Positions 61,973 to 64,000 of a DNA stretch of 64,000 nt are shown one piece after another. The notes under the pieces were generated by a model. The model did no database searches. It saw only the letters and a list, made by a program, of their open reading frames with translations, and was not told the DNA's origin. Source of the stretch: Lytechinus variegatus. Taxonomy: Eukaryota; Echinodermata; Echinoidea; Temnopleuroida; Toxopneustidae. The stretch spans positions 72,065,856 through 72,129,855 of the forward strand of contig NC_054740.1 in NCBI RefSeq assembly GCF_018143015.1. Direction: 5' to 3'. The stretch's first letter is position 1. Each line of letters opens with the position of its first letter. Position numbers and translations under genes: made by a program.

Positions 61973-62412
61973 GGGGGCGTCGTGGTCGAGTGGTTAAGGC
62001 TGTCGTCTTTCAATCTGAAGGACGTGAGATCGATTCCAAGCCAGGCGTGTTTTCCTTCAGCAAGAAATTTACCCACACTTTGCTGCTCGACCCAGGTGAC
62101 CATTTCATGAAAGTTGTCAGCACTGAAAAGTTGTCTTTCTTCGACAGTTACCAGAGTAACAGTCAGAAGCCAGTGCCTTTCAGCCAATCAAAACCAAGGA
62201 TTTCACTGACCTGACTGAAATTGTCAGCACTGACAATTTAGTCCGTGTTGACAACTTTCATGAAACACCCACCTAGATGCGTACCGGCAGGAAGTAATTC
62301 TTCAAAATCGGAATCGGTAGACTCGCTTAGCCGGGGTACTCGAGCGCCTTGAGCGCTATATATACAAATCCCATATTATTATCGTTATTGATAATAATGA
62401 TAATAATAAAGA
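61973..62412 (+). repeat. tRNA-derived SINE with an internal MITE insertion
   Basis: The head GGGGGCGTCGTGGTCGAGTG, then GTTAAGG, and B-box-like GAGATCGATTCCAAGCC are RNA polymerase III promoter elements. The tail GTACTCGAGCGCCTTGAGCG, then CTATATA and ATT repeats, looks like sea urchin SINEs as I recall them. The body is split by a foldback at 62096-62272. Confidence 0.75.
62096..62272. mobile_element. TTTCATGAAA-ended MITE nested in the SINE
   Basis: TTTCATGAAAGTTGTCAGC at the left is mirrored by GTGTTGACAACTTTCATGAAA at the right, and ACTGAAAAGTTGTC by GACTGAAATTGTCAG. The SINE body resumes after it (ACCCACCTAGATGCG). Confidence 0.75.
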
Positions 62413-62429
62413 TATACTTTAACTATTTA

Positions 62430-62590
62430 TTGCAGGGAACCCATACTAACAAGCTTTGCTTTCCAGTGGGTTCCCTTTTTTTTCATTTCTGTATATGATA
62501 TTTTTGTGTTATGCTTTACTTTGTAACTTTTGTTAATTTTTTGGAATGAAAAAGAATAAATGCAATCAATCAATCAATCAATCAACTAAT
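62430..62590 (+). repeat. LINE 3'-tail fragment with hairpin and CAAT repeat
   Basis: GGGAACCCA...TGGGTTCCC at 62437-62475 forms a 9-bp stem. It is followed by an AT-rich tail ending in GAATAAATGCAATCAATCAA. A 3' stem-loop plus short tandem tail is typical of CR1/L2-type LINEs. No coding part is attached. Confidence 0.5.
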
Positions 62591-62599
62591 CAATCAATC

Positions 62600-62631
<32 letters not shown>

Positions 62632-62705
62632 CAATAATAATAATGATAATAATAATAATAACAATAGTGATAATAATAATAATATTGATAATAATAGTAG
62701 GATTT
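62560..62705. repeat. CAAT then AAT microsatellite
   Basis: CAAT repeats grade into about 110 bases of AAT/AAC/GAT triplets. This gives Asn-run and Tyr-run pseudo-frames. Confidence 0.95.
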
Positions 62706-62789
62706 ACAAAGGGCTTTTTGCCTGCGGATACAATGTGCTTCTATTACTACTCCGGCTGTATAGCTGTGGTGCCATATAGGAGCTGAAGC

Positions 62790-62935
62790 ATTCAAGGAAT
62801 TTCTGCCTATACCTGGTACCCATTCACTTCACCAGAGTTGAGTGCTGAAGGAAAACACGCCATGGCTGGGAATCTAACCCACGTCCCTCATATTGAGAGA
62901 CGAAGTCATAACCACAAGACCACGACGCCCCACAT
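62790..62935 (-). repeat. tRNA-derived SINE, reverse orientation
   Basis: On the minus strand the head reads GGGGCGTCGTGGTCTTGTGG, then TTATGACTTCG, then GGACGTGGGTTAGATTC, closely matching the head at 61973. The body includes TGGGTACCAGGTATAGGCAG. Confidence 0.75.
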
Positions 62936-63082
62936 GAATATAGTGTTCGTGCGTGGTAACATGTTTAATAGGGTTTTTTGTCTTTCTTTCTAATTGTTGT
63001 CTCTAGTGAAGGAAGTAGGTGGTTAATAAAATGGTGATGTTTGGGGTATTGGTGTTTTATATAATTCCTATCTAAAAAAATG

Positions 63083-63540
63083 GTCCTGCTCAAAATCCTG
63101 GAAATTATCGAGGGATCTCGATCCTTAGCTGCATTGGAAAACTGTTCACTTTATTCTAAATGAGAGATTAACAAAACATATTGATTACTTTGGTATCTTA
63201 GGAGGGAACCAAGTGAGATTCATGCACAAATACTCATCCATTGACCATTATATTCCCTTTGAAATGCATTGTTGATATTGTACAATGTTCCTAAATGAAA
63301 TTCTAAAGGCAAAATCAGGAATATCCCTGAATTCACTTTTCTAAATGTGGCGATTGAAGTGACCTTCGAGTATAAATGTTTAGGTTTTGTATTCAACTAT
63401 AATGGTAATTTTAGCAAGACAAACAAGCTTCTTTATGATTAAGCTACAGAGGTGCACTTATAAGCAAATCTAGGAGACTGCATCTCTCAATGGACATTCA
63501 GTTTTATTTTATGTCTTTAATCTGTCCTTTTTATTGTTAT
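63083..63540 (+). pseudogene. Decayed LINE reverse transcriptase fragment
   Basis: Plus-strand readings NPGNYRGISILSCIGKLFT and NERLTKHIDYFGILGGNQ, then further on IRNIPEFTFLNVAIEVTFEY, KCLGFVFNYNGNFSKTNKLL and ISKSRRLHLSMDIQFYF, are RT and post-RT segments of a non-LTR element. They lie in different frames with stops, and the catalytic core between them is deleted. It is a different family from the LINE at 36154. Confidence 0.7.
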
Positions 63541-63779
63541 TTCTTGTAAATTCCACGATTTTTGAAAATCTTGTAATTGTTAATAATTTGTTTTTTAATC
63601 ATTCATTTTGATAAAAACTTAAAATATTAAAAGAAAGTTATTTGGCAAACCATCCTCATCTCAAAATTATGACAATTCATCAGATCTAGTCAAATACCAG
63701 TCTTTTTGTTTAACCCCCTCCCACTTACTTTAATTTGTTGAAGACCCCTTTTTTCTCTCTCTTTCTCTCTCTCTCTGTC

Positions 63780-63804
63780 ATTTTTTTTTTTTGGGGGGGG
63801 GGGT
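63780..63804. repeat. Poly-T / poly-G tract
   Basis: About 13 T followed by 10 G. It is typical of the many homopolymer runs in this window. The rest of 63540-64000 shows no gene. Confidence 0.85.
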
Positions 63805-64000
63805 ACGAAACGACCTCAAATTTTGTTGTGAAGATCTTTTTTTCCGTGTCAACTTTTCATTCTGCTTGACCCCCCTTCCATTCCGCCAAAACTGGTCCTT
63901 AGATATCTATACAAAATTCCAACGACGATTGCTGTAATTCGTTATCGAATTTTTAAAACCACTCATGATTCGTGAACTTGAAAATTACCTGATTAAACTA

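Noticed and set aside
61976-62045. Possible tRNA gene
   Set aside because: A- and B-box-like words are present, but the cloverleaf is not closed and a SINE body follows. The same applies at 45750-45815 and 62870-62935.

Overview
The window is metazoan nuclear DNA. Genes are split by GT-AG introns, intergenic space is AT-rich, and there are no operons or bacterial signals. Many dispersed foldback/MITE families, tRNA-derived SINEs ending in a 'GAGCGCCTTGAGC' type tail, and elements ending in TTAAAGG or GGGGCCCGTTGCAG resemble what I know of sea urchin genomes. My best guess is an echinoid echinoderm; this is inferred from repeat style and protein similarity, not proved.

Layout. 2.5-10.1 kb (minus): a complete RPLP0 gene (large-subunit stalk protein uL10/P0, 7 coding exons, 314 aa), with two related C/D-box snoRNAs in adjacent introns. 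10.1-14.8 kb: repeats, including a GC-rich inverted-repeat element and a roughly 105-bp degenerate tandem array. 14.85-22.93 kb (plus): a complete 8-exon SLC22A18-type major facilitator transporter (476 aa). 22.9-30.2 kb: 3' flank, MITEs, a large ATT/GAT microsatellite and a CpG-rich patch, with no gene I can support. 30.6-35.5 kb (minus): a spliced gene or transposon for a very large protein of about 1,245 aa. It is coiled coil followed by an apparently hAT-like RNase H arrangement, interrupted once by a frame offset, with a decayed tandem copy of its 3' end downstream. 36.15-37.53 kb (minus): a 5'-truncated LINE with an open reverse transcriptase frame. 38.4-40.0 kb: nested inverted-repeat elements. 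41.1-51.3 kb (plus): seven exons of a FAM133-type Lys/Ser-rich nuclear protein; the first exon was not found. Its introns are packed with mobile elements, one carrying five nuclear-receptor DR1-type sequences and one a hAT insertion with a perfect 8-bp target duplication. 52.5-58.4 kb: more elements and no host gene. 58.5-60.2 kb: an apparently intact Tc1/mariner transposon of the IR/DR type with a full DD34E transposase, sitting inside a small older MITE. 60.5-61.8 kb (minus): the last two exons of an ST8Sia-type sialyltransferase. 62-63.5 kb: SINEs, a LINE 3' tail and a decayed LINE RT.

The host genes are unrelated housekeeping or transport genes and form no pathway. The parts most worth a second look are the large hAT-like gene at 30.6-35.5 kb, the snoRNA pair in RPLP0, the intact Tc1 element, and the TTAA-bounded piggyBac-like MITE family with G-rich palindromic ends.
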